This document shows, piece by piece, positions 1 through 7,019 of a stretch of DNA of 9,573 nt. Numbering within the stretch: position 1 is the stretch's first letter; every line of letters starts with the position of its first letter. Below the pieces are notes generated by a model. It was not told the origin of the DNA. It saw only the letters and a program-made list of their open reading frames with translations, and did no database searches. Both the position numbers and the translations under genes were made by a program. The stretch lies in the NCBI GenBank assembly GCA_044224215.1, contig JBGAKX010000155.1, forward strand, positions 1-9,573, read 5' to 3'. This stretch comes from DAOMFM01 sp035429825 (GTDB taxonomy: Bacteria > Acidobacteriota > Blastocatellia > UBA7656 > JADIYM01).

Positions 1-1
1 C

Positions 2-2083
2 CTCGTCCGGCTCGACACCATCGAGATGCCCAAGAACACGACGTTGTCGGCGAGCTACTCGATGGGGTTCAACAGCCAGACGCAGGGGAAGCCGTACCTG
101 TCGTACCCCGGAGGCAGCCTCGACTACTTCGGCTTCGGCGTCGGAGACCGCGCGTTGCCGGACATCATCCCCGTCAACGAGCGGGTCGTGCGCGGCAACA
201 TCTTCGTTCCTGGCGGCTTCACGCCCACCGAGCTGCAGACGTTCGGACAGGCCTTCAACAACGTCTGGTCGCCGACCACCGAGGAGGGCGCGCGCCCCGA
301 ACAGACGCTGAATCTGTCTGGCGGCACGACGTGGAAGCGATTCGGCATTGTCGCCGCCATCGGAACCAAGAACGTTCCGAACACACAGACCGAAGAGCGG
401 AACTACTACCAGATCGATTCGGGCGGCGAGCTGACGCCGACGAGCTCGTATGTCTACAACGTCAGCGAGGAGCTCGCACGGTTCGGCACGGCGCTGAACC
501 TGTCGTACAACATTTCGACCAACCACTCGATCTCGTTCAAGAACCTCTTCACCAACCAGTCGACGGACGAGGCGCGCATCTTTCAGGGACCGAACAGCGA
601 CCGTGGGTCGGTGCTTCGCAACCAGAGGATCGAATACACGAACGAGCGGATCTTCAGCAGCCAGCTCTCGGGCAACTCGCTGTTCCCGCAGTTCGGCGAC
701 CTGGTCGTCAACTACCGCTACACGTATGCACGGTCGAGGCTCGATCAGCCGGACCTGCGCGAGGCGCTGTACGAGCAGAACCCGATCACCGGGGACTTCA
801 ACTACCTCGACCAGAACCAGAGCCTGTTCCGGCTGTTCAGCCAGATGCGCGAGAACGTTCGCGAGCCCGGGATCGACATTTCCCGGTACTGGTTCCTCAG
901 CAAGGTGTCGTTCAACGTCAAGTTCGGCGGCCTCTACAGCAACCGCGATCGTTCGTTCAACTCGCGGCGGTTTCGATTCACTCCGCGCGGACTGACCGGG
1001 ATCGACCTGACGTCGAGCCCCGAGGAACTTCTGGTCGACGAGAACATATCGCCCGACCGCGGATTCGAGCTTCGCGAGGAGACTCGAAACACCGACGCGT
1101 ACGTTGCCAAACAGGACATTACCGCCGGCTACCTGATGGGAGACATCACGTACGGCAGATGGCGGTTTCTGGGCGGCGTGCGCGTCGAGCGGTCATTGCA
1201 GAAGGTCACGACTTTCGAGCCGTTCACCGAGAGCAGCCCAGTCGAGACGGCCAATCTCGACAATACCGACTGGCTTCCGGGCATCGGGGTCGTGTTCTCG
1301 CTGACGCAGACGATGAACATCCGCGGAGGGTACTCGCGCACGGTGTCGCGGCCCCAGTTCCGCGAGCTGAGCCCGTTCGAATTCACCGACGTGACGGGAG
1401 GCCGGTCGGTCGTGGGCAACCCGGATCTCGTTCGAACGCTCATCACGAACTATGACTTGCGCTACGAGTGGTATCCGGCAACGAACGAGGTGTTCGCGGT
1501 CAGCTACTTCTACAAGCACTTTGACGACCCCATCGAGACGGTCATCGAGCCCGGCGCAGTGAGCCGCTCGTCGTTCCGCAACGCCGAAAGCGCAAAGGAC
1601 CAGGGCATCGAATTCGAACTTCGAAAGGGGCTCGGGTTCATATGGGACCGGCTCGACAACCTGTCGGTGAACTTCAACTACACCTACGTCAAGTCGAGCG
1701 TTCAACTGGGCGCGCAGGATCTGGTGATCAACACGACCACCAACCGGCCGCTTGTGGGTCAGTCGCAGAACGTCGTGAACGCGATCCTCGTATACGAGAT
1801 CCCCAAGTGGCTGTTCGACGCGCGCGCGTTTTTCAACTACCAGGGCGAGCGGATCACCGACGTCGGCTCGCTCGGCCTACCCGACATCTACGAGAAGGGC
1901 TGGCCGTCGTTCGACATGCGCTTCTCAAAGAAGCTTGGCGGCGAGCGCAAGCCGTGGGCCATCGACTTTGAACTGCAGAACATTCTGAACCGGCAGCACG
2001 ATCAGCGCCAGGGAGGCCTTCCGTACCGCGTCTACAGGTCCGGCAGGGATTTCACCGTCGGCGTTTCCTACAACTTCTACTGA
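2..2083 (+). CDS. TonB-dependent outer-membrane receptor, C-terminal beta-barrel (5' end outside window)
   Basis: This is the barrel part of a TonB-dependent receptor, which carries a ligand across the outer membrane using energy from TonB-ExbBD. The reading frame is open from base 2 with no stop upstream, so the ATG at 26 is internal; the N-terminal signal, TonB box and plug lie outside the window. The 693 visible residues alternate amphipathic strands and polar loops, as in a 22-strand barrel. Typical landmarks are GGVRVERS (near 1177), GGYSRTVSRPQFREL (near 1324), the GNPDL motif (near 1415) and FELQNILNR (near 1967). The protein ends VGVSYNFY, and a terminal aromatic residue is the usual outer-membrane insertion signal. 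The ligand cannot be read from the sequence. A secreted beta-helix gene follows after 106 bp on the same strand, suggesting an operon. Family call is firm; substrate unknown. Confidence 0.93.
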   Translation, partial: LVRLDTIEMPKNTTLSASYSMGFNSQTQGKPYLSYPGGSLDYFGFGVGDRALPDIIPVNERVVRGNIFVPGGFTPTELQTFGQAFNNVWSPTTEEGARPEQTLNLSGGTTWKRFGIVAAIGTKNVPNTQTEERNYYQIDSGGELTPTSSYVYNVSEELARFGTALNLSYNISTNHSISFKNLFTNQSTDEARIFQGPNSDRGSVLRNQRIEYTNERIFSSQLSGNSLFPQFGDLVVNYRYTYARSRLDQPDLREALYEQNPITGDFNYLDQNQSLFRLFSQMRENVREPGIDISRYWFLSKVSFNVKFGGLYSNRDRSFNSRRFRFTPRGLTGIDLTSSPEELLVDENISPDRGFELREETRNTDAYVAKQDITAGYLMGDITYGRWRFLGGVRVERSLQKVTTFEPFTESSPVETANLDNTDWLPGIGVVFSLTQTMNIRGGYSRTVSRPQFRELSPFEFTDVTGGRSVVGNPDLVRTLITNYDLRYEWYPATNEVFAVSYFYKHFDDPIETVIEPGAVSRSSFRNAESAKDQGIEFELRKGLGFIWDRLDNLSVNFNYTYVKSSVQLGAQDLVINTTTNRPLVGQSQNVVNAILVYEIPKWLFDARAFFNYQGERITDVGSLGLPDIYEKGWPSFDMRFSKKLGGERKPWAIDFELQNILNRQHDQRQGGLPYRVYRSGRDFTVGVSYNFY

Positions 2084-2189
2084 CGATGCACGCGCAGCTG
2101 TCCCGCTCTGGGCGTGCTCGCCCCGAGGCTCTACCGCAGGCGTGTCAGACAAAACTTGAATCCGACAATACGGAACTGGAGTGTCAACA
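2084..2189 (+). other. Gap between receptor and beta-helix gene
   Basis: This 106-bp spacer has a short hairpin (GGGCG at 2110-2114, CGCCC at 2119-2123, four-base loop) that is not followed by a T-run, so it is not a convincing intrinsic terminator. I see no clear promoter. The region just before the next gene is AT-richer and supplies its ribosome site, GGAG at 2178-2181, eight bases before the ATG at 2190. Co-transcription with the receptor is the simplest reading. Confidence 0.4.
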
Positions 2190-3494
2190 ATGATTCGGAA
2201 ACTCTCACTTAGTCTCCTTGCACTGGCGATGGCATTCGTGACCTTTGGCGAGCGGTCCAAGCCGGTGTTCGCTCAGGGCAGCGGTGTCGTGGTGCTGTCA
2301 GGCGACATCACCAGCAACATGAAACTCAAGGCCAAGAAGACGTACCTGCTTCAGGGCGGCGTCTTCGTGCGGTCTGGCGCATCGCTCAAGATTCCCGCGG
2401 GAACCAAGATATTCGGCGACACGGGATCGTTCCTTGTCATCGACAAGGGCGCCAAGATCATTGCCAAGGGCAAGGCCAACAAGCCGATCGTCTTCACGAG
2501 CGCTCAGGCCGCCGGTCAGCGGCGTCGCGGCGATTGGGGCGGTCTGATCTTCAACGGCAACGCGCCGATCAACGTACCGGGCGGCGTCGCCGAGGGCGAG
2601 GGCGGCACCGGTCAATACGGCGGCGCGGATGTGTCCGACAACCAGGGCATCCTCCGATACGTGCGTGTCGAGTATGGCGGCTTCCCGATCAGCCCGGACA
2701 ACGAGCTCAATTGCGTCGCGTTCCAGGGCGTCGGCAACGGCACGACCATCGACTACGTCGAGGCGCTCTATGGCGGCGACGACGCATTCGAGTTCTTCGG
2801 CGGAACGGTCAATGCAAAGCACCTTGTGGCGGTCGGCGCGCTCGACGACAACTTTGACTGGACGTTCGGATGGACGGGCATGCTCCAGTTCGGAGTCGTG
2901 CAGCAGCGCGCGGATGGAGCGGGCGTTGCGGATCGCGCGATCGAGGCCGACAACAACGAGACCGACTTCAACCTGACGCCGCGTTCGAACCCGTTACTCG
3001 CGAACCTCACGCTCATCGGCGACCCGAACCAGACGTTCCCCGGCAGCACTCAGGGAATGGAGCTGCGCCGCGGGACGGCAGGGCAGATTCGCAACTGCAT
3101 CGTGACCGGCTTCAAGGCCAACGGCTCGCGAATCACCGATCAGGCATCCTACGACCAGTACTCGGCCGGTGAGCTCGATCTGCAGGGAATCATCTACTTC
3201 AACAACAAGGGCGGAGCGAATCTCGAAGGCACGACGCTCGCGGCGCTCGAAGGCAAGGGGCTCGCGACGCTCCGAATCCTCAACCAGGAGGATCCGCAGC
3301 TCGTGGCGCCGTTCAACTTTGCCGCGCCGAACTTCCAGCCCGCAGCCGGTTCGCCGGCACTGAATGCGGCCAATGTCGCGCCAAAGTTTGCGGATGCGTT
3401 CTTTGAGGACGCTCCGTATGTCGGCGCGTTCGACGGCACGAACAACTGGATGGATGGTTGGACGAACTTCGAAGTCGCAGGGAACGGGAACTGA
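2190..3494 (+). CDS. Secreted right-handed parallel beta-helix protein
   Basis: This 434-aa exported protein probably forms a right-handed parallel beta-helix. I chose ATG 2190 over the in-frame GTG at 2181 because GGAG lies eight bases upstream of it. Residues 1-28 are a Sec signal peptide (KR-type charge, LSLSLLALAMAF core, cleavage after VFA). The body consists of short Gly/Asn/Val-rich turns such as LKIPAGTKIFGD, KPIVFTSAQ, RRRGDWGGLIFNG (W116) and RYVRVEYGGF. Two acidic-aromatic segments stand out: GGDDAFEFFGG (D197, D198, E201) and DDNFDWTFGW (D219, D220, D223). From memory, proteins with these segments occur in Bacteroidota and other phyla, often with uninformative names; no function is established that I know of. 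The gene sits behind a TonB receptor and overlaps the next gene by one base, so a role in ligand capture or processing at the cell surface is plausible but inferred. Confidence 0.85.
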   Translation: MIRKLSLSLLALAMAFVTFGERSKPVFAQGSGVVVLSGDITSNMKLKAKKTYLLQGGVFVRSGASLKIPAGTKIFGDTGSFLVIDKGAKIIAKGKANKPIVFTSAQAAGQRRRGDWGGLIFNGNAPINVPGGVAEGEGGTGQYGGADVSDNQGILRYVRVEYGGFPISPDNELNCVAFQGVGNGTTIDYVEALYGGDDAFEFFGGTVNAKHLVAVGALDDNFDWTFGWTGMLQFGVVQQRADGAGVADRAIEADNNETDFNLTPRSNPLLANLTLIGDPNQTFPGSTQGMELRRGTAGQIRNCIVTGFKANGSRITDQASYDQYSAGELDLQGIIYFNNKGGANLEGTTLAALEGKGLATLRILNQEDPQLVAPFNFAAPNFQPAAGSPALNAANVAPKFADAFFEDAPYVGAFDGTNNWMDGWTNFEVAGNGN

Positions 3495-4036
3495 TGACCT
3501 TCGGGTATTTCAGGAGGGCTGCCGCGCGAGCGGCGGCCCTCTTTGTTCTTTCGTCGGCGATCGCCGGTCTCGGCGCATTCCAGGGATGCCGTTCGGTCTC
3601 GTCGGCGCCGCGACCGCTCGTGAATGCGCAGGCATCGCCGGACGATCTCGCTCGGCGATTTCTCGACTGTCTTGCGCGACACGACGTCGAGTCGATGAAG
3701 GCTCTTCGGATCACGAAGGACGAGTTCTGCCGTTACGTGTTTCCCGAGCTCCCCGCGAGCAGGACGCCGAACGTGTCGTGCGACTGGGTGTGGGACCAGG
3801 CCACATTGAAGAGTATGGCGGGAATGACGCGAATGCTCGACGACAACGGCAGCGCGAACTACGAGTTCGTGTCGATGAGTGTCGCGTCGACGGAGCGGCA
3901 CGAGACGTATGCCGTGCTGAAGAACCCGGTTGTGACAGTCCGCGACGCCACTGGATCGACGCGCGACGTCCGGCTGTTCGGCTCGGTTCTCGAGCTCGAC
4001 GGCCAATACAAACTGTTCAGTTTCGTCGTCGACTGA
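3494..4036 (+). CDS. Small exported protein, probable lipoprotein with NTF2-like-sized domain
   Basis: This 180-aa protein starts at ATG 3494, which shares a base with the preceding TGA stop (TGATG), so it is probably translationally coupled. GGGAA just upstream serves as ribosome site. Residues 1-31 form an export signal (Arg-rich start, then a hydrophobic stretch) ending GAFQG-C32; this is a weak lipobox, since F and Q at -3 and -2 are atypical, so lipidation is uncertain. The mature part (about 47-180) begins ASPDDLARRFLDCLARHDVES, like helix 1 of NTF2/SnoaL-type folds, and ends in strands LFGSVLEL and YKLFSFVVD. That fold assignment is tentative. The segment RITKDEFC (C79), PELPAS and PNVSCD (C96) recurs almost unchanged in the C-terminal domain of the fusion gene downstream; the cysteine pair may form a disulfide. 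The biochemical role is unknown. Confidence 0.82.
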   Translation: MTFGYFRRAAARAAALFVLSSAIAGLGAFQGCRSVSSAPRPLVNAQASPDDLARRFLDCLARHDVESMKALRITKDEFCRYVFPELPASRTPNVSCDWVWDQATLKSMAGMTRMLDDNGSANYEFVSMSVASTERHETYAVLKNPVVTVRDATGSTRDVRLFGSVLELDGQYKLFSFVVD

Positions 4037-4043
4037 TAAATCT

Positions 4044-4083
4044 TGTAACACGTTGTTCACATTGATTTAACGAACGGTTAAGA
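4044..4083 (+). promoter_or_regulatory. Four 11-bp-spaced hexamers resembling Pho-box repeats
   Basis: TGTAAC (4044), GTTCAC (4055), TTTAAC (4066) and GTTAAG (4077) start exactly 11 bp apart. Against a consensus of GTTAAC they match at 4, 5, 5 and 5 of 6 positions. PhoB/PhoP-type response regulators bind head-to-tail 11-bp units of this kind (for example GTTCACC in streptomycetes and TTAACA in Bacillus). The TTAAC-N5-GTTAA inverted repeat at 4067-4081 overlaps the array and gives an alternative reading as a dimeric repressor site. Confidence 0.45.
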
Positions 4084-4092
4084 CTCGCCACG

Positions 4093-4101
4093 TGCTAGTC
4101 T
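4093..4101 (+). promoter_or_regulatory. Candidate extended -10 (TGC-TAGTCT)
   Basis: TGC followed by TAGTCT lies 12 bases after the last hexamer of the repeat array. There is no good -35, as expected for an activator-dependent promoter. Transcription would begin near 4108 and give a leader of about 60 nt before the ATG at 4168. A similar GTGCTAnnCT element precedes arsR at the other end of the window. Confidence 0.35.
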
Positions 4102-4167
4102 GGCTCCACGGTTGAAGTTCGGGTTTCGGGTTCACGGCACTCGCAACAATTTCGTGGAGGTCGGGCC

Positions 4168-5826
4168 ATGGCACGTTGCTTCCCGCTCGTTCTGGCGATT
4201 CTGGCGCTCGGCCTTCCGCCGGCCGTTGGAAGCACCCGAGCGGCAACGCACCGCACGGTCGTCGTCACCGGGGACGTAACGCATGACGTCACTCTCAGCC
4301 GGAGCAACGTCAACGTTCTGCGCGGATTCGTGCGAGTCCGCGCGGGTGCGACACTTCGTGTAAAGCCTGGCACGACGGTTCTCTGCGACATCGGAGCGGT
4401 GCTTGTCATCGAGCAGGGCGCGAGGTTGCGAGCCGTAGGAACGAGCCTTCGGCCGATCGTGTTCACGAGCGCGCAACCCGAATCGGAGCGGCGCCGCGGG
4501 GATTGGGCGGGCATCGTCGTGAATGGCTTCGCGCCGGTGGCGTATCCGGGGGGCGTCGCGCAGGGCGACGGCGGCACCGGCACGTTTGGCGGGTATGACG
4601 GCGGCGACAGCTCCGGCGCGCTGAGTCACGTGCGCGTCGAGTTCGCGGGATTCCCGATCACCGCAGCCGACAGGTCGGATGCGCTGTCGCTGAGAGGCGT
4701 CGGCAGCACGACTCAGGTCGAGCGCGTAGAACTGCTCAACTGTGACGGAACGGGTTTGTCAGTCGTGGGAGGCGAGGTCAACCTGCGCCGCGTGGTGTCG
4801 ATCGGCAACCGGCGCTCGGGGTTCTCGTTCACGAAGGGCTGGACTGGTCACGGCCAGTTCCTTCTGGCGCAACAGCGCTCGGACGTTCGCGATGCGGCAT
4901 ACGGCGGCATCGCAGCGGACCACGCAACCCCAATGATTGCAAATGTTACGGTTGTCGGTGGTGCGGCGGGGCTCGTATTTGGCGCCGGATCGCGCGGGGT
5001 ATACCGCAACGTAGTCGTCGTCGGGTGCGACTGCATCGGCGTGTCGGCGCCCGATGCGTCGGTGATCCAGGATCTCGAGCGCGGCGACCTTGCGCTCAAT
5101 GGCGCGGTGGTCGAGGCCGCGACGTCCGCCGTGGCGCTGGATTCGAGAATCCGAACGGCGCTCGTTGCGTCCGGCTCGCGCTTTGTCGAGCGGTCTGCGC
5201 GCCTCAAGAATCCTCACGACGAGTCTGCGCCCGAATTCGAACCCGGGCCGGATTCGCCCGCGCTCGATCCGCCGAATGTCGCGATGGCGTCGACGGACGA
5301 TTTCTTCGAGCACGTGGAGTTCGCCGGCGCGGTCGGGTCGAATCCTGAAGATCGGTGGTTATCAGGTTGGACGAGCTTTGAGCTGCCGCCGGTTCCCCGG
5401 TACCTGGCCAACGCGATGGCGTCGCCGGAGGGCGTCGCGGCGGCATTTCTCGACGGTCTCGCGGCGGGGAACATTCGTGCGATGCAGCGACTGAGGATCA
5501 CCAAGGACGAGTTCTGCTGGTACGTCTGGCCGGAGCTCCCGGCGAGTCAGCTCCCGAACGTTTCGTGCGACTTTGCGTGGAGCCAGGCGACGTTGAACAG
5601 CCTATCGGGACTCGATCAGACGATTCGAAGCTACAGTGGCCGCCGGTTTGCGTTCGTGTCACTGCGATTCGCAGGGGGTGATGAGGTGTACTCGACCTAC
5701 ACGGTGCATTACGACACGCGGCTGGTGCTGCGAGATGAATCGGGCGACGAGCGCGAGCTCAAGCTGTTCGGGTCGATGCTGGAAACGAACGGCCAGTGGA
5801 AGCTTTTTAGTTTCGTCGTCGATTAG
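4168..5826 (+). CDS. Two-domain exported protein: beta-helix fused to lipoprotein-like domain
   Basis: This 552-aa exported protein has a Sec signal peptide (residues 1 to about 25, cleavage near TRA-AT). Residues 30-405 match the upstream beta-helix protein along their length: PIVFTSAQ, RRRGDWAGIVVNG, PGGVAQGDGGTG, FAGFPI, GWTGHGQF and the closing WLSGWTSFEL (W401). Residues ~412-552 match the upstream lipoprotein: RITKDEFC (C450), PELPASQLPNVSCD (C467), QATL, and the end QWKLFSFVVD. The joint PPVPRYLANAMASPE replaces the lipoprotein's signal peptide, so the lipidation site is lost. The acidic segments of the parent beta-helix are gone: D197, D198 and E201 become G194, T195 and S198, and D219, D220 and D223 become R216, S217 and S220. 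A loop of about 20 residues before the last rungs is also missing. It is thus a paralogue, probably specialised or altered in ligand binding. GGAGG seven bases upstream supports the start. Confidence 0.9.
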   Translation: MARCFPLVLAILALGLPPAVGSTRAATHRTVVVTGDVTHDVTLSRSNVNVLRGFVRVRAGATLRVKPGTTVLCDIGAVLVIEQGARLRAVGTSLRPIVFTSAQPESERRRGDWAGIVVNGFAPVAYPGGVAQGDGGTGTFGGYDGGDSSGALSHVRVEFAGFPITAADRSDALSLRGVGSTTQVERVELLNCDGTGLSVVGGEVNLRRVVSIGNRRSGFSFTKGWTGHGQFLLAQQRSDVRDAAYGGIAADHATPMIANVTVVGGAAGLVFGAGSRGVYRNVVVVGCDCIGVSAPDASVIQDLERGDLALNGAVVEAATSAVALDSRIRTALVASGSRFVERSARLKNPHDESAPEFEPGPDSPALDPPNVAMASTDDFFEHVEFAGAVGSNPEDRWLSGWTSFELPPVPRYLANAMASPEGVAAAFLDGLAAGNIRAMQRLRITKDEFCWYVWPELPASQLPNVSCDFAWSQATLNSLSGLDQTIRSYSGRRFAFVSLRFAGGDEVYSTYTVHYDTRLVLRDESGDERELKLFGSMLETNGQWKLFSFVVD

Positions 5827-5834
5827 TTGACGGT

Positions 5835-5862
5835 GCCCCCGTGCGCCTGCGCGGGGGCTTTT
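5835..5862 (+). terminator. Intrinsic terminator after the fusion gene
   Basis: GCCCCCG (5835-5841) pairs with CGGGGGC (5852-5858) around a ten-base loop and is followed directly by TTTT, nine bases after the stop codon. This is a standard rho-independent terminator closing the receptor/beta-helix block. Confidence 0.85.
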
Positions 5863-5882
5863 CTGCGGGCAGGGCAGTTCAC

Positions 5883-6551
5883 ATGGAATTTGCACAACGT
5901 GAAATTCGAGTATCACGGCGACGCGCGGGTCTGGCGTTGCGTGGACTTGTCGTCGCGTTGGTGCTGTTGCTCACCGTCAGCAGCTCGATTGCGCGAAACC
6001 GCGCAAGACCCTCGCCTTGCGAAGCGCCGCCGGCGAAGGGCGTACGCTGGTCCTGGCCGCAGGGTACCCGCGTGGTGGTAAACGTATCTTCCGCATTCCT
6101 GCCGGCGGACGGTTCGCGTCAGGCGATCGAGGCAGCGTTTCGTCACTGGGAGGACGCCGGATCGGCAGCCCGCAATGGCTCGGGAGTGACGTTCGTCTTC
6201 ACGTACGAGGCGCAGCCGGTTTCCCGCGCGTTCCTCTTTCAGGTGCGACGGGGCCGGATCACGAGCGGCGGACAGGCCCGCACGGTCATGTCGAGTGCGC
6301 CGATCGGCGTCCTGACCGCGGTGTGCGTCGTGGATGACCGCGTGACCGATCCCGTTGCGCTCGTCAACGTGCTGGCTCACGAGATCGGCCACACGTTCGG
6401 GCTGGCCGAATGCGACACGTGTGATATGGGAAGTTCGGTGATGACGCGGTTCAACGGCGACTTCAACGACATAAAGAGCGGACGCAACTCGCCGTCCGAA
6501 TGCGACGACGCCGCGGTCCGCGCGAATGCCGGGTACCCGGTCTGGCCCTGA
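5883..6551 (+). CDS. Exported or membrane-anchored metzincin-like zinc metalloprotease
   Basis: This 222-aa protein starts at ATG 5883, supported by AGGG eight bases upstream; an open frame extends further 5' but runs through the terminator. After a basic N-terminus comes a hydrophobic segment (about 20-34, LRGLVVALVLLLTVSSS), a signal peptide or anchor. The mature part carries AFRHWEDAG (84-93), typical of the active-site-facing helix of matrixin-like folds, then LAHEIGHTFGLAE with H166, E167 and H170, and a Met-turn candidate GSSVM (M187). Metzincins use HExxHxxGxxH or D; here the third ligand position is E176, and C177 and C180 follow closely. That suggests a small secreted metalloprotease, but activity is uncertain because of the unusual third ligand. 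Its start lies 21 bp after the terminator, so it may have its own weak promoter or depend on read-through. The substrate is unknown. Confidence 0.78.
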   Translation: MEFAQREIRVSRRRAGLALRGLVVALVLLLTVSSSIARNRARPSPCEAPPAKGVRWSWPQGTRVVVNVSSAFLPADGSRQAIEAAFRHWEDAGSAARNGSGVTFVFTYEAQPVSRAFLFQVRRGRITSGGQARTVMSSAPIGVLTAVCVVDDRVTDPVALVNVLAHEIGHTFGLAECDTCDMGSSVMTRFNGDFNDIKSGRNSPSECDDAAVRANAGYPVWP

Positions 6552-6556
6552 TCGGA

Positions 6557-7000
6557 CTACTCGTTCGCGGCGATTGCGAGGAGTGGCGCCTCGGCAAAGC
6601 TCTTCATCCGAAGCGCGATCTTGTCGCGCACCCGCCGGAACGTCGCGAGCTTCTCGTCGTCGGTCCCTGTGGCGGCCGCCGGGTCGTCGAACCCCCAGTG
6701 AACACGTCGCGTCTTTTCAGGGAAGAAAGGACAGTCCTCGTTCGCGCGGTCGCAGACAGTGATCACGTAGTCGAAGTTCTGGCCGATGAACTCGTCGACG
6801 GACTTTGACCAGTGCGCCGAGATGTCGATGCCGACCTCGCGCATCGCCGCAATGGCGAAGGGGTTCACGTGCGAGGGCCGCGTTCCGGCGCTGTGGACGT
6901 CGAAGCGATCGCCGCCGTAATGACGAAGAAAGCCTTCCGCCATCTGGCTGCGGGCGGAGTTGCCCGTACAGAGGATCAGGACGCGCGTGGGACCTTCCAT
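6557..7000 (-). CDS. arsC: Arsenate reductase, thioredoxin-coupled (LMW-PTP fold)
   Basis: ArsC reduces arsenate to arsenite in the cytoplasm so that the ACR3 pump can export it. The 147-aa protein has the P-loop CTGNSARS (C11 nucleophile, R17), and the resolving cysteines C83 and C90 in TVCDRANEDCPFFP. The DDP acid motif is at D105-D106. These map with an offset of one onto Staphylococcus aureus ArsC Cys10, Arg16, Cys82 and Cys89, placing it in the thioredoxin-dependent class rather than the glutaredoxin class. I chose the ATG at 7000 (minus strand) because GGAGAA at 7008-7013 lies seven bases upstream; the in-frame ATG at 7015 would add MENVT and has a poorly spaced site. The gene follows acr3 by 19 bp and is last in the operon. 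It ends only 5 bp from the stop of the convergent protease gene. Confidence 0.94.
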   Translation of the reverse strand: MEGPTRVLILCTGNSARSQMAEGFLRHYGGDRFDVHSAGTRPSHVNPFAIAAMREVGIDISAHWSKSVDEFIGQNFDYVITVCDRANEDCPFFPEKTRRVHWGFDDPAAATGTDDEKLATFRRVRDKIALRMKSFAEAPLLAIAANE

Positions 7001-7019
7001 GGTGACGTTCTCCATTGCC

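Larger units (their letters stand above)
4037..4167 (+). other. 131-bp AT-richer gap before the fusion gene, likely promoter region
   Basis: This gap breaks the gene block and is visibly richer in A and T than the coding DNA around it. It contains the tandem hexamer array and the extended -10 listed separately, plus the ribosome site GGAGG at 4156-4160, seven bases before ATG 4168. No terminator is evident after the preceding gene, so read-through from the upstream operon is also possible. Confidence 0.6.

Noticed and set aside
26..28. ATG at 26 as the start of the TonB receptor
   Set aside because: The frame is open to base 2, and the visible protein lacks a signal peptide, TonB box and plug, so this Met is internal.
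331..1455. 374-aa alternative frame within the TonB receptor
   Set aside because: It is Arg/Pro/Gln-rich and overlaps a clear beta-barrel sequence; it is a frame shadow.
2088..2123. Hairpins after the TonB receptor as a terminator
   Set aside because: Stems are only five to six bp and no T-run follows, so termination is not supported.
3194..4060. 288-aa antisense frame over the lipoprotein gene
   Set aside because: No ribosome site or recognisable motif; the sense strand holds two homologous, conserved exported proteins.
5841..5882. Longer N-terminus of the metalloprotease
   Set aside because: It would start within the terminator stem; ATG 5883 has an AGGG site at good distance.
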